Source of the DNA: Benincasa hispida
Taxonomy: Eukaryota; Streptophyta; Magnoliopsida; Cucurbitales; Cucurbitaceae
Length of the DNA stretch: 64,000 nucleotides
Reading direction: 5' to 3'
Assembly: GCF_009727055.1 (NCBI RefSeq)
Contig: NC_052349.1
Span: forward strand, 40,102,029 to 40,166,028
The notes beneath the pieces were generated by a model that was given only the letters and a program-made list of their open reading frames with translations, was not told the origin of the DNA and ran no database searches. Positions 33,419-45,508 of this stretch are shown piece by piece. How positions within the stretch are numbered: position 1 is the stretch's first letter; the number at the start of each line of letters is the position of its first letter. The position numbers and the translations under genes were made by a program.

Positions 33419-35841
33419 AAGTAGAACTTTTTTAAACCTAAAAATCAAATAGGAATTAAACTCAAAATCTAAAGACTAAAAAAATTATATGTTTTATTTC
33501 ATCGTGTTCCTTCTAACAATGAACGTATCTTCTATTAGTCATTTTCATTTTTGTTACTTCTATTATGATATTGATATAGTGAGCATTCATGCATTCGATA
33601 CATTCGACATTTTCTTTTTGCTTTTCATTCTATATTTATTTTTTAATTTAAAGGAAAAATACATTACTTGTTTATTGTTTGAAACAACTTTTCAAAATGT
33701 TTGGATATTCCTCTTTTTAATAAAAAATCATTTCAAACATATCCTTAACTTGTTTTGATTTAGTTTGCTTACCATGCTTTCTCGAAGTATTTTTGTATTT
33801 CTAAATACTATAATAGTTTTGATATCAATCGCTTTGATATTAGGATTATGGGTCGTTTATGTTGTTTTATGGTAATGAATGAGGAAAAAGAAGCAAAAGA
33901 GTTCATTAAAAAATGCATAAAAGTTGTAGGAATAATTACAATTTTTATAAAAATTCTTCCAATATTTATACGTCAAATTCATCTAATTTATTGTTTAATT
34001 TCATATTCAAAATGGATTGAAGTATCAAAATATGGATTGATGTTTCATTTTCATGTTTAACATGCGAAAGTTAAATTTGTAGTTATTCAATTTGATCAAG
34101 TGCGTATTTATTCATTCATTTTTGTTTGATATATTTTTAACAATTATTTTATTTTATCGAAAAATTACTAAATTTTTATTAATCTATAAATAGTAATTTG
34201 TTCCTTCACATAATTAGATCATATAATTGTTCCAATTTTAAGAGTTTTTCTCTCCTTTCTTTCTTATGTTGATCTTGAGTTTATTTGGAAACAAATATTC
34301 AAGAATTTTGTTAAACTAGTGGAGTTTGAGTATAGGTTTCAATATTTATGTCTAAAACTTTGAAAATTTTCATTTTAATTCTAGAAAATTTGAAATTATT
34401 TTTAAAAAAGAAAATTTTTCTTTAAAATATTATAATGCCCTAAGCCTAAGATTCAAAAATTGATAGCCTAAATATTCTCTTTGCCTCCCCCTAAGGTTTG
34501 GTTATCTTTATTTGTATTGAAGAAGACTATCCTCACAAACTAAACAAGTTCTTCCAGTATGTGTTGTTCTCACTCGGAGGTCATCCGACCTTGAATTGCT
34601 CATTACTAAGCACCTTTAATATATGAGTTTTTGTGATTGAACCACCTAAAAGAAATGTACACCTTGTTTGTATAGATAATAACTATCAATTCTTTTAATT
34701 TTTTTTTCTTTTTAATTTCCATAATAATACTATCATATCGTCAAGATCTCTCTCATTCATATTTGGTCTTTGCTTCATTAATGCACCCTTCCCTATTTTA
34801 GTGTGGTAGTAAATTGACGTGACTGTTAATATATATAAAAATTAATTAGTGAATGATGTTAAAAAAGACATTGATAACAGCTTTTGACTTGAAATTAACG
34901 GTATAACAACAATAATGTGAATATTCTATATATAAGTGAAAATCAATTGTAAATGTTCTCACCCACATCTTTCAATTTTTATATACATTAATTGTCACAT
35001 TAATTTTGGACAGTTAAATTAATGGTTGTTACACATTAATTTAACCTTTTAGTTTGAATTAAGGGCGTGTGGTGGGACCCTATACCTCAATTTCCATGGG
35101 TAGAAATCAAACGTAAAAGCAAAAACATCGGTGTTAACGAAAATATCAAAATCTTAATTTTACAGAAATTCAAAATAAAATATCGACAAACAAAAAAATT
35201 CAAAATTGGAAATAATCAATTCATTATTCCAAATAAGTTAATATATATTAATTATATTATATTTTGATAAATTTTCTTGTATTTTGTGAATTTTTTTACA
35301 ATATAATAAAAATATGGATTCACTTTGAATCTATAAAAATGTAGAAATATCAATAAAAATATTAATTATAGAAATTTAATACTATTCGTAGAGGGATCTG
35401 AAATAATAGAAAAAGGAGACCATGATATTAATATTAGAGAACAGAAGAGAGAGCAACAGTGGGTGGGATGGGAACATTACTAATTCATATTAATATGAAA
35501 ATTTTTAATATGCATAATATATGTTTTTATTTTCTTATTATTAAGTACGTGTGACAATGACATGATACGGCCCCCACATGCATGCCGACACCCATGAATG
35601 CCTCATCACATGCTCAATCCTATTTTATATTTTAATCAATCCCCAACCATATGATATTATATTATTCAACTTTATTAGTTATAGCCATGGTTTCAAATTT
35701 TATATACTAATCTTATATTTGTTCAACTTTCAAATTTGCCTTGGGATTTTTCAACATATTCATTTAATCCTGTTTAGTTCTTGTTCGATCCTTTTAACCT
35801 ATATTTTTATAATGTTATACGTTTTAATAATTAAATAGAAA
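33419..35841. other. Intergenic AT-rich DNA, no gene recognised
   Basis: Open frames at 33489-33758, 33848-34060, 35067-35267 and 35578-35838 have the hydrophobic I/F/L/Y/K composition expected from AT-rich noise and no motif. The repeat partner of 31494-31690 lies at 34515-34770. Confidence 0.4.
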
Positions 35842-36030
35842 TTTTGTTAAAAAATATTTTTAGTAAAATATCATGGTCTATTAGTAGTAGGTACTGACAA
35901 ATATCTATTAGTGTCAGTGACAGACACCGGGATGTTTATCAGTATTTATCATTGTCTATCATTGATGGAAGTGATATTTTACTATATTTGTAAATAAATT
36001 GGTTCATTTTTCTATATTTGAAACAACCCT
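35842..36030. mobile_element. MITE, 'actgttgaaaatatttt' family, copy 3
   Basis: It runs from TTTTGTTAAAAAATATTTTTAG to ATATTTGAAACAACCCTTCT. The core contains TGGTCTATTAGTAGTAG, AGTGACAGACACC and ATTGTCTATCATTGATG, matching 29261-29450. Confidence 0.6.
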
Positions 36031-36082
36031 TCTAAAAGTGAATTTTTAATTAATTTATTTTCATTTTTGTCTCATTTTATTC

Positions 36083-36172
36083 AATCATAGGGGTGGGAGA
36101 ATTTGAATCACAAACTTTCTTGGTCACTAATAAATTATATACTATATGTTAGTTGAGTTATACTAACTTTAG
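36083..36172 (-). mobile_element. SINE-like tRNA-derived remnant
   Basis: The minus strand reads TATAACTCAACTAACATATAG (A-box-like) and about 30 bases later TTTGTGATTCAAATTCTCCC (B-box-like). The arrangement matches the tRNA-related head of plant SINEs. No clear 3' tail is seen. Confidence 0.45.
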
Positions 36173-36189
36173 TTATTTAATTTTTTTTA

Positions 36190-36590
36190 AAGAAAAAAAA
36201 TCAATTTTGACCATAAACTTCTTAGGTGTATCAATTTTAATATTAAACTATCAATTTCATTAAATTACATCTCAAACTAATGATATAAGTGTTGAAATCT
36301 TAATCTTAAACTTTAAAGGAGAAATTGTAAAAACCAACCCTAAAGTATGTGATAATTGCAATTATACTCTCAAACTTTCAGTTGTAAAAATTGAGCTCTC
36401 AAATTTATATAAGTATCAAATCGGGCACTCAAACTTATATAATTATAGAAACTATAACAATTGTATAAATTTTAGGATTTAATTTTTATTATTTTAGAGA
36501 TCCAATTTCTACAACTATTGTAAGTTACTGAGGGTCCAATTTTAACATTTGTCTAAGTTTGAGAACTAAATTTTTATAAGAGAAATTCTG
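36190..36590. repeat. Low-complexity segment of 'caaacttatataa' phrases
   Basis: Repeated phrases such as GGCACTCAAACTTATATAA, GAGCTCTCAAATTTATATAA and TATACTCTCAAACTTTCA, together with partly complementary phrases like GTCTAAGTTTGAGAACTAAA, form an imperfect foldback of the type seen at 32390-32914 and 44160-44665. Confidence 0.4.
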
Positions 36591-36639
36591 AAACACGATA
36601 CTTAAATATGACTTTTTTTTAATTTCTGAACCGAGGAGA

Positions 36640-37230
36640 TGGAACCACAACTGATTAAAAGCATCATTTTTCCAAGGAGAATGCTAAGGATATTCTACAA
36701 ATTCCTCTTTCCAAACAATGTGGAGAGGATGAAATCATTTGAGGTCTTGATACTAAGTGGTAGTGATTGCTTAGCAGATTTGGGAGACGAGAAACAAGAT
36801 CCTATTTCACGAGTTGGATATCGATTATGAGATCATCTGTGCTATTCCATGGATTGGATGTCGATTATGAGATCATCCGTGCTTCCCTCCCAATCGGGGA
36901 TAACTACAGGGGCCAAATTGCATCAAATTAGTCTTCTGGCTCCCTCGGGATGGTTCCCTCCTCCCCAAAATGTATGAAAACTAAACATTGTGCTTTGCAA
37001 TCATCTTGAGCATGTCCAACTTCCTGGTATGAAGTTTATTCACAAATGTGGTGGGATCAAGTTCGTTGAAGTGATGACCATCTATGCAAGGGACTTGACT
37101 CTATCTTTTTAATTAAAGAGCCTATGGTCTTGGGGAGGTTTCCTACAATCACATCATCTATCGTCACAACTTTCTAACACACGCTCTTGCGAGAAAGATT
37201 TTTAGTGGAGAAAATATCTTCTCTTCTTCA
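36640..37230 (+). pseudogene. LINE-type pol remnant (zf-RVT and RNase H-like segments)
   Basis: The plus strand from about 36683 reads AKDILQIPLSKQCGEDEII, stop, GLDTKW. This is the characteristic ILxIPLS-x-ED-xxIW segment after the reverse transcriptase of plant LINEs and related pseudogenes. After several stops and shifts, near 37130-37205, the segment YNHIIYRHNFLTHALARKIF follows, resembling the HxxREGNxxAHxLA end of the RVT_3 RNase H domain. The frame is broken throughout and the upstream endonuclease/RT parts are absent. Confidence 0.55.
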
Positions 37231-37528
37231 AATTGAGTTACCTTAAGTGATTTTCGTGTATCTTATTGTTGTTACTATTATATAAAAATTCACATAGTTT
37301 AATAGAATGTTGTTGTTTGTTTAAAAGGAAATTAGGTAAAATAAAAGAAAATCAAGTGTGGTATAGGACCAGCAGACATAATGTGAACAAGCCCACGATG
37401 TAACTCAGAGTATTAAATTGAGAAATTGACCTAATATTAAAAACCTTTTGGGGTCCTTACCCCACCATTTTAATAAAATCATCCATCCACTGCCCATTTT
37501 CCTTTCCCCATGTGCTCCAAAATTTCCA

Positions 37529-37555
37529 ATATATATATATATATATATATATATT
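37529..37555. repeat. (AT)n microsatellite
   Basis: About 13 AT dinucleotides in a row. Confidence 0.9.
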
Positions 37556-37753
37556 ATTTTCTGTCGTCGCACTATTTATTACCATTTGTTCTTGACATGC
37601 ATGGTCTCAAAAAGTATATAAATATAGAGTGAAGGAAGGATTTTCCCATTTAATTTCCACTTTATTCTATTTGAAGTATGACCTTGTGTAACAAAAAAAA
37701 AGAAAAAGAAAAAAAAAGTTAACGTCATGTTTGAGAACTATTTAGGTCATATT

Positions 37754-38221
37754 TGTTGGAATTGAATATCGATCGTTTAGTCGTGGATAAATTCACTACT
37801 TTGAAAGCAAGATCGGCGCGACCTCGGTGTTAAATCGCCGAAGCCAGTTGCTCCCCAAGGTTAACACAATCCCGATCTTTGACGTGCACTTGTCGGAGTC
37901 CAGGTTAGAATCGATGAAAAATTGCTCAGAAAATGGTAGATCTAGAGAGAAAAACATGAGGAAAAAAAAGGCGAAATATTTTCAGTCTCTTTTTTCATAA
38001 ACTAAGAGTCCTTTTTAAAGGAAAAATAATTAAAGAATAAAAATCGTTTTTAGAATTAATTGAAGAATTAAATAAAAACCATTTTACAATTAATTGAAAA
38101 TTTTATCTTTCACTAATTAATTCTTGGAGTTAATTTAAACAAACGGTCACAAAACTTTACAAATCTTTAAAGACTCCTTTTTCTTTTGATATGGGTCAAA
38201 ATCCTAAAGTCATTTCCAACA
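37754..38221. repeat. LTR-like direct repeat, left copy
   Basis: The repeat begins TGTTGGAATTGAATATCGATCG and ends GTCATTTCCAACA, so it has TG...CA ends and TGTTGGAA/TTCCAACA inverted termini like an LTR. It matches 41150-41611 in the same orientation over its length (landmarks GAAAGCAAGATCG, GATCTTTGACGTGCACTTGT and TTTTCATAAACTAAGAG). No target-site duplication or primer-binding site was found. Confidence 0.6.
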
Positions 38222-41149
38222 ATCACCACTAATGACTAATATAACAAACAAAACAAAAGGCATTTTATAAAACTTATTTTCTAAGCAAAGTTAGGAGAAC
38301 AAACTTGAGCATTAATATCTTAACGATTTGAGTTGATGTATAGTGAAGTAGGGCAACAACTTTGTTAGAGAGAGTGAGTTGCCTCTTGAACTTTCAATAA
38401 CTATTGTTGAGAACCCCACAACACGTTTTACTCCTTAAATTTTCATCGATTCCACGATACAAACATATTATTTAAGGTCATGCACATAGAACCATCAAGT
38501 TTGTCAAAGACAAACAACTCAAAAACTGAGCTATGAAAATTTTACAATTATCCATCGTCTATACCAAGACCACCCAAAGGAAGGGATATGAAAATTTTAA
38601 AGGTTTTAGTTCTGTCCATCAAGTCCATACTAAGACCACCAAAATGAAAGGCTATGGGCCTTCAATTCTACAAGCTTCCACATAAAATTGATGGAATTTA
38701 CATATTTTCATACTACAAGCAAGCTAAGTGATAGTAAAAAATAACGTTATAGGGCCAAATTTAATTTAAAAGTAATAATAATACTTTTCAATTTCATGAA
38801 ATTTAATGGTCAAATATAACAATTTAATCATACATAAACTTTTGTCAAATATAACACATATGTAAGCATGATAATTAAACTTGCTCAAGTAGATCACAAT
38901 AACATCCCATTTAAGATATGAAAAGCAATACAATAATAACAATAAGACTATTTTCTTATTGCACTTGTCATGAGACGATTCACTAATCATGAAATATTCA
39001 AATATATATTAAATATCATGCTCAAATTTAGCAATGAAATAAAATTGTCAAATTCTGATACCTTATATAAAAATTTGAAATATATATCGTTGAGATTAAA
39101 AATATAGGAAATTCAACATATATTAAAGTCCATTCAAAATCAACAAGAGAAAACTCCATGATTATGAATTTGAATCAAAATTTTAATTAAATCACGAAAA
39201 TCTCATTACCATCATCATCCAAATTGACAATAGTTTGAAATCCTTAAAACCATCATACTTAACGATCAATAACTATTAGACCTACACTATAGATTTTATG
39301 TAGTGTTGCAAAATCTACATTTCCCAAAAACACAAGCATGTCTAGCAACCAACGTCCACTAATTTACTCAACATAAAGTGAAAAATCAATATGTTGAGCT
39401 CTCTCCAAAATTCTCAAATGATGGATGACTTAGTCAACACACCATTTCAAAAATAAGTATAAAATGAAATTAATTTATAAGGATCAATAAAATTTGAAAT
39501 CACATTCTAGTTCTGAAAGATTCATTCTAAAATGTAAGATTCGAAATATAAGTAAAGCACATCCATTAATCATGTTCAAGCTAAATTGAAGACAACAATG
39601 AAACATAGAGATTAGGAGTGTTCAATTAGTCAACAACATAAATGTCTTCACAAAATAGAAAATATCATCTGAAAAATGTTTAATTTGGTGGAATAAATCA
39701 CTCATCAATTATTTTCAACATACTTGAATCAAATCAAGAAGATATCACTGTCACCAATATCTAAATTGATAGTGACGATTAACCACAAGACCCAATATCA
39801 TGCTACAAAAACCACATATTTCAAAACTCTATCACAAGCACATAAAACAATCAACATAAATCAACATACTAATTTACTTATTACAAATGAAAATACAATA
39901 GGTTGAATTGTCTCACCAAATTTCTCAAATCATTTTGAAAATTAGTACATAATTATTTGGGTCATTATTTTATTAAATTATTCTCCCAAATATCTACTTT
40001 TTATTTTTTTTCTTACTTTTTCTTTTCAATTTGAAATGAAAAATTTTCTAATTTCAAATATTCCTGCAATCTAAAAATTAGAAATCAAAACATAATCTCT
40101 CTCAAAATTTCTTTCCAACATAATTTAATTTAGTTTGGTGACTCATGATTATACCTTTTCATGAATTAGACTATCCCCCTACCAGATCATCATTTACCAG
40201 ATTATCATTTACTTTCATAAAATAAATAAAAACATGAGCTAAATAACTATATACACACATGGAACCGCTACAGTGGATTTTGATCTCTCTTTAAAAAAAA
40301 AAATATATATACCATTAATTCAACCATGATAGTCCATGTATAATCAAAACCCAATTCTAAAAAATAAGGAACTACAAATAATGAAGACAATTCTAATAAT
40401 TCCATCCTTTATTTTGAAGCAAATGACATAGCAAACTTTTCAGTGGATCGACCCCCACAAAAATGCAACCAAGAAAATAAAGCATAAAAAGCATAATAAT
40501 AGCTAATTTAGGCTTCAAATTCTCATTTTGAATGGAACCTATTTGAAGAAATAGTAAATCAGACAAAAATTAAATATCCAACATAAGGTAAGAATATATA
40601 TGATGAAGAGAATTATAAGATAATTAGTATGGTTTAGTTAATATTTAGATTAGTTGTTAATTTAGAATAATTAGTGTTTAATTAGATTTAATTAGTTAAT
40701 TATGTTATTTCCTTTTAAGGCTATAAATGGCCACTTTAGGGTTTGTAATGGCATGCTTTTGATCATATTTGAAATAGAACTTATATTCTTTGGAGCGTTT
40801 TCTCTCATTTAGGGATGGATTTCTCTTGCTTGGCCATGGATTTGGCCTAAATACCTCAGCACGCTGCATCAATATGTAACAAATTATGAAAAAGTATTTA
40901 ACAAAGTTGAGAGAGGAATTGAAGAAAAGGTACCAGTGCATCGATTTAACGTTAACTTTCCTTACGACAAATTTCTTGATCTTTATTCCCTCAGATCATG
41001 ACACCATGAAGATCGGGTGTACAACTTCTCGGATTAAGATTGGGTGAGACTGCGAGGGAAGGAGATGTTTCAATTTTGGACAGATCCGAGAACTTTACAG
41101 ATTTGATTGACATTTGATAATGATTTCGAGTGAATTCTTGCTTTCAAAT
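38222..41149. other. Interior between the LTR-like repeats, no coding region recognised
   Basis: 2.9 kb without any retroelement protein motif. The left part repeats a phrase of CCATACTAAGACCACC type (38560-38575, 38625-38640). The right part, near 40700-41130, has a TATA-like CTATAAATGG followed by a leader-like stretch TAGGGTTTGTAATGG, then a GC-richer segment with GAAGATCGGGTGTAC. If the flanking repeats are LTRs, this is the interior of a nonautonomous element. Confidence 0.4.
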
Positions 41150-41611
41150 TGTTGGAATTGATGTCGATCGTTGTGCCGTAGATAAACGTACTGTCTTGAA
41201 AGCAAGATCGACACTACCTTGGTGCTAAATCGCAAAAGTCAGTAGCTCCTCAATGTTAACACAACTTCCGATCTTTGACGTGCACTTGTTGGAGTCTAGG
41301 TTGGATTCAATAGAAAATTGCTCAGAAAATAGTAGATCTCGAACAGGAAAACATGAGGAAGAAGAAAATGCGAAATCTTCTCCGTCTCCTTTTTCATAAA
41401 CTAAGAGCCCTTTTCAAAGGAAAAATAATTGAAGAATAAAAACTGTTTTTAGAATTAATTTAAGAATTAAATAAAAAATATTTTACAATTAATTGAAGAA
41501 TTAATTTTTCACTAAATAATTCTTGAAATTAATTTAAACAAACGATTACAGAACTGTTAAAAACTTATTTTTCTTTTGCTATGGATAAAAAACTCAAAGT
41601 CATTCCTAACA
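41150..41611. repeat. LTR-like direct repeat, right copy
   Basis: It begins TGTTGGAATTGATGTCGATCG and ends CATTCCTAACA. It is homologous to 37754-38221 with scattered substitutions. Its right side touches a TTTGGTAACCATTT-family MITE (41612 on), and the left copy's left side carries a fragment of the same MITE family. Confidence 0.6.
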
Positions 41612-41927
41612 TCGTTTTGTAATCATTTGATTTTTGGTTTTTGGTTTTTGGTTTTTGTTTTTGAAAATTAAGCCTATAGATGTTACTTCTATCTCTAAAT
41701 TTATTTTTTTGTTATCTACTTTTTACGAATGGTTCAAAAAACGAAGCCAAGATTTGAAAACTAAAAAGAGTAGCTTTTAAAAACTTGTTTTTGTTCTTAG
41801 AATTTGACTAAAAATTCAACCATTATACTTAAGAAAGATGAAAATCATTATAAGAAATAGGGAGAAAATATGGTTAATTTTCAAAAACTAAAAACAAAAA
41901 ATGAAATGATTAACAAATAAGACTTTA
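41612..41927. mobile_element. MITE, TTTGGTAACCATTT family, copy 3
   Basis: It starts TCGTTTTGTAATCATTTGATT with TTTTTGGTTTTTGG repeats and ends AAAATGAAATGATTAACAAAT, inverted relative to the start. The interior words TGTTATCTACTTTTTAC and GAAAACTAAAAAGAGTAG are shared with 42530-42830. Confidence 0.6.
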
Positions 41928-42257
41928 ATTTTTAGTTTTTGATTTTGTAACAGTAAGTTTAAAAAGTAAGGAAAAAAAAACAATGAAAAAAATTAATCGG
42001 CCAAATTGAATGAACTCACATTGTTTTTTAAGATAGTTTTGTTCCCCTCTATGTTGCTCTTAATGTCATGAATAATTGTCTCTTAGGATAGGACAAATTA
42101 CTTACCTGTAAATGCAACACTTCAAACATAAAACACAACGAGCACTACAATATCTAAGTAATTATATAAAATAGATGAAGAATATGAACCATTCTTTATG
42201 TTTCGTGTGTATTTGAAACTGATAAAGAAATCACATCTTTAATTTATAATATTTGTG

Positions 42258-42345
42258 GCCAAAGTAAACTTGATTTAGTGGTATTGACATGTGCTCCATC
42301 CTTAGAGGTCGGAGATTCAATTCCCTACTCCGTAATTATTATACT
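42258..42345 (+). mobile_element. SINE-like tRNA-derived repeat
   Basis: GATTTAGTGGTATTGACATG (A-box-like region) is followed about 25 bases later by GGTCGGAGATTCAATTCCC (B-box-like, cf. GGTTCGATTCCC). Spacing and composition suit a tRNA-derived SINE head or a decayed tRNA-like sequence. No anticodon arm can be assigned. Confidence 0.45.
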
Positions 42346-42529
42346 AACAAAATTTATAATATTTGTGGTCATTTAGATATGGTAGCCATATCTCTAGGTA
42401 TAGAATTATGTCTTTTGGAAAAAAAAAATATACCCTTTCATTAAAATGATGTCCTTTAGCACCTCATGAAGACTTATGTTTTCTAAACATAAAAATAAAT
42501 TATTTTAAAAAAGTGAATATGTTTGTAAA

Positions 42530-42830
42530 AATTAAACATATAAACCTGACTTGTACATTTGTTATCTACTTTTTACTTGTGCTTTTAAAAATCAAAATCA
42601 TGTTTTGAAAACTAAAAATAGTACTAGTAATTTTCAAAAACTTGTTATAATTGTGATTAGAATTTAGCTATAGAGTTTAAAAACTTGTCATAATTGTTTG
42701 TAGAATTTAGCTAGAGAGTTTAAGTGCTTTTTAAGGGAGAAAAAAACAAAACAAACGTGTAAAGTAGGAAAAAACAAGTATAAATATAAAAAACAAGACA
42801 ATTAAAAATGAAGTGGTTATCATGATAAGT
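42530..42830. mobile_element. MITE fragment, TTTGGTAACCATTT family
   Basis: It contains TTTGTTATCTACTTTTTACT, TTTTGAAAACTAAAAATAGT and an AATTTTCAAAAACTTGTTAT block. That block is tandemly duplicated (AGAATTTAGCTA-AGAGTTTAA at 42660-42680 and 42701-42722). It ends with AATGAAGTGGTTATCATGAT. Confidence 0.45.
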
Positions 42831-43994
42831 TGCAATTTCATGTATTTCTCTCTCTCTTGTAAGGGATGATGATAATTATTAAGGAGATATATATACAAAA
42901 ATAGCTCAAAGTTCTATAGAAGAAGAACAAAAAAACAAGCATAAGAATGATATTTAAGTGATTAGGGCTTAAATAATCAATGGCAACCAAATACCATATA
43001 GAGACATATAGATACAATGAAGATTGAACAATTTTTTTTTCTTTTTCCTGTGGATTTGTAGCCTCTTTCATCAATTTAATTAATAAAGACTTGTCACCCT
43101 TAGAGAAGACAGCATATTGAAATAGCTAAATCATAATTAATATATTTGGATTAGAGAGCCTTTTAGAAGTTAAGAAATTTAAAATTATTGATAAAAAGGT
43201 AGGGGATAGATTTAGAATTTATGTAAAAAATATCCATATTTCATCTACATAACATTGATTTTTTTTTTTTCATAAAATATGAAAGAAAAATATATAAATA
43301 ACAATTTCTTACAAATTAAAATGAAGTCGAGGACTTAATTAGAAATTTTTTGATAGGAAATTTGGATTATGTTTTATGTTTTTAGATTTGCTGAGTTCCA
43401 TGAATATGCGTTTGGTATGTTGTCTAGTTTCTGTTTTTTAAAATAACACGTTTCTACCCAAATGAAGTTGGAAAACTTAATTAGACTCATCATCTCATCT
43501 CTATGCAACTCTCCCGATAGATAAAAGTAAATTTTGACAAGCTATCTTGATGATAAATTAGAGTATAATTCAAATAGTTAAAAAATATGTATTTGTGAAC
43601 AAGAGTTGCTAGAGAAAAAAATACTCATTAATCAGCGAGTAGAAGAAATGACAACTGAGACTATATTATTTAAGAAAAAATTATTCATGGAAGTAGTCAT
43701 GCTAATACTTTTACTTCAAATTTATATGAGTAGTAGTAACGTCAAAATTTTCAAACATCTAATGATTATTATTAAGTTGCCACATTGGTTAAATAAATTT
43801 TCAATTTAAGATATTAAAAATCTATAAATTTCAAACCACTAAATAACATCTCAGGATCAAAATGAACATACTTGCTCTTCCTATCATTCTCCTAATTATG
43901 ATACTAAAATATTACAAACTTTCTAACTACCAAATATTGGAAATATCAAGTTGTGCATGTAAACTAGTTTAAACGCTTGTAAGGACGAATGCCA
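42831..43994. other. Intergenic DNA, no gene recognised
   Basis: AT-rich. Open frames at 42838-43074 (minus) and 43606-43809 (plus) lack any domain and have compositional bias. Confidence 0.4.
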
Positions 43995-44075
43995 ACTTAA
44001 ATCTATAGTTCAATTAATTTAGACAAATATTTTCGATTAAGAAGATCAAAGGTCCGAATCTTTTGGACCCCACCG
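43995..44075 (+). mobile_element. SINE-like tRNA-derived remnant
   Basis: CTATAGTTCAATTAATTTAGAC (A-box-like) is followed by AGATCAAAGGTCCGAATCTT and GGACCCC (B-box-like, cf. GGTTCGAATCC). It has the same plan as the remnants at 29665 and 36083. Confidence 0.45.
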
Positions 44076-44159
44076 AAAATATCACCAAATGAGGGAAAGA
44101 TGGGGGAGAAGAATATGAGGAGAAAAGTCAAATGGATCAGGAGAAGAGTGATTTAAATC

Positions 44160-44665
44160 TTATTTTGATTCTTGAACTTTAAACCTTATTCTATTTTAGT
44201 CCCTAAACTTTAAAAATGTTTGTTTTAGTCCTTAAACTTTTCAAAATGGTTTATTTTGGTCTCTACTGTTAAAATTATGTTAACATTTTAAATATGAAAT
44301 CTGTTTAAGAATGAAATTACATCTTGGATTGAGTAAGATGAAGATGAAAGTGAAGTAAACCATCAACAACCAACGTGCCAAAATAGTGAACGACCAAAAT
44401 CTTGGACGTAAAATGACTTTTGAGATATCCTATAGAAAATCACTTTACCACCTAATTTGAAATTGAAACCCTAGATTTTTTTAGCATGACTAACTTATTT
44501 GACAGTCTAGTCATCTAAAAATATAAGTCAACTCACCATTATGTTTAAAAGTAAATATAATCTTAATAATAGAGATAAAATGAAGTGTTTTTTAAAAATT
44601 TAAGATCAAAATAAAATAAGATTTAAAGTTTATAGACTAAAATAAGATTTAAAAGGGAGAATAAT
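44160..44665. repeat. Foldback repeat of the 'agtccctaaactt' type, copy 2
   Basis: The left arm has CCTTATTCTATTTTAGTCCC and AAACTTTAAAAATGTTTGTT. The right arm, reversed, reads CTTATTTTAGTCTATAAACT and TTTAAATCTTATTTTATTTT. The middle (44270-44550) is unrelated AT-rich sequence with no open frame. Confidence 0.55.
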
Positions 44666-44789
44666 TAAGAAAAGAAATGATTGAGTTAATGAGAATGATT
44701 GGTGAGGGGAAGGGGGGCAAGCCAATTGTATTGCAATGTTCAATAATCGAAACGACAAAAAATAAAATTATTAAAAACAAAAAGCTGCA

Positions 44790-44822
<33 letters not shown>
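44790..44822. repeat. (AAT)n microsatellite
   Basis: Eleven uninterrupted AAT trinucleotides. Confidence 0.9.
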
Positions 44823-44823
<1 letters not shown>

Positions 44824-45508
44824 TTTAAAGGAAAGTAGAAGAAAAAGAAAGAAGGCGTGAAAATTCAAAGCACGTGAAGGTTTGCCTGGTAAGTCGTAGC
44901 TTTCGACTACCGATCACTTCAATAATCCAAACCCAAAGTGTCTAATCCCGATGCCTCCACGTGTCCCTTCAGATAGAGATCATTTCATTTTCTTTTCTTT
45001 TTTCTTTTTATTTTTATGACTTGCATGCATGGGTCCAATATTTTATTTTATGTATTAACAACGAATTTAACTTCAAATTGCATGTATCTCCATTGTCACA
45101 TGATTACGTATGCTTACTTATGAACTAATCAATCCATTTAATTCTTAATTAATATTTTTTGCCAGAAAAAAGAGATAGGATTTTTCATTATACAGTGACA
45201 TTCATTGAATCCTAATAAAGCCAAAAAGAAAGGGAAAAAAAAAAAAACGTGAGTTGATGTTGAAATGACCTATCTTTTTCGCAATAAGTAGAGATTTTGA
45301 GTTTATGAAGGAGAAATGGTTTTGAAAATTACTAGAAGCTTACTAGAAGCTTTCAATTTTGCTAGTTGCGTTTGTTGAATATTAAATGACTTGTTCAAAT
45401 TAAATGAGCTGAATTGTGAGTTGTTGGTTGGATTTGTGTGTGAGATTTTGAGAGAGATGAATAATCGACTTGATTTGTTACGGAATCCTTTGAAGGTAGT
45501 TGAGTTTA
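44823..45508. other. Intergenic DNA, no gene recognised
   Basis: It holds two CACGTG motifs (44871-44876 and 44958-44963) within a less AT-biased 120 bp, but no transcript or open frame is evident beside them. Confidence 0.35.

Noticed and set aside
33489..35838. Several hydrophobic 60-90 codon open frames
   Set aside because: I/F/L/Y/K-biased composition with no motif, as expected by chance in AT-rich DNA.
36639..36830. A 63-codon open frame as a small gene
   Set aside because: It is an alternative frame across the LINE-type pol remnant.
42301..42335. A functional tRNA gene
   Set aside because: Only box-like sequences are seen; acceptor, D and anticodon arms cannot be paired.
44871..44963. 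Two CACGTG G-box motifs as a promoter
   Set aside because: No gene or transcript start can be linked to them, and two hexamers in 100 bp is weak evidence.
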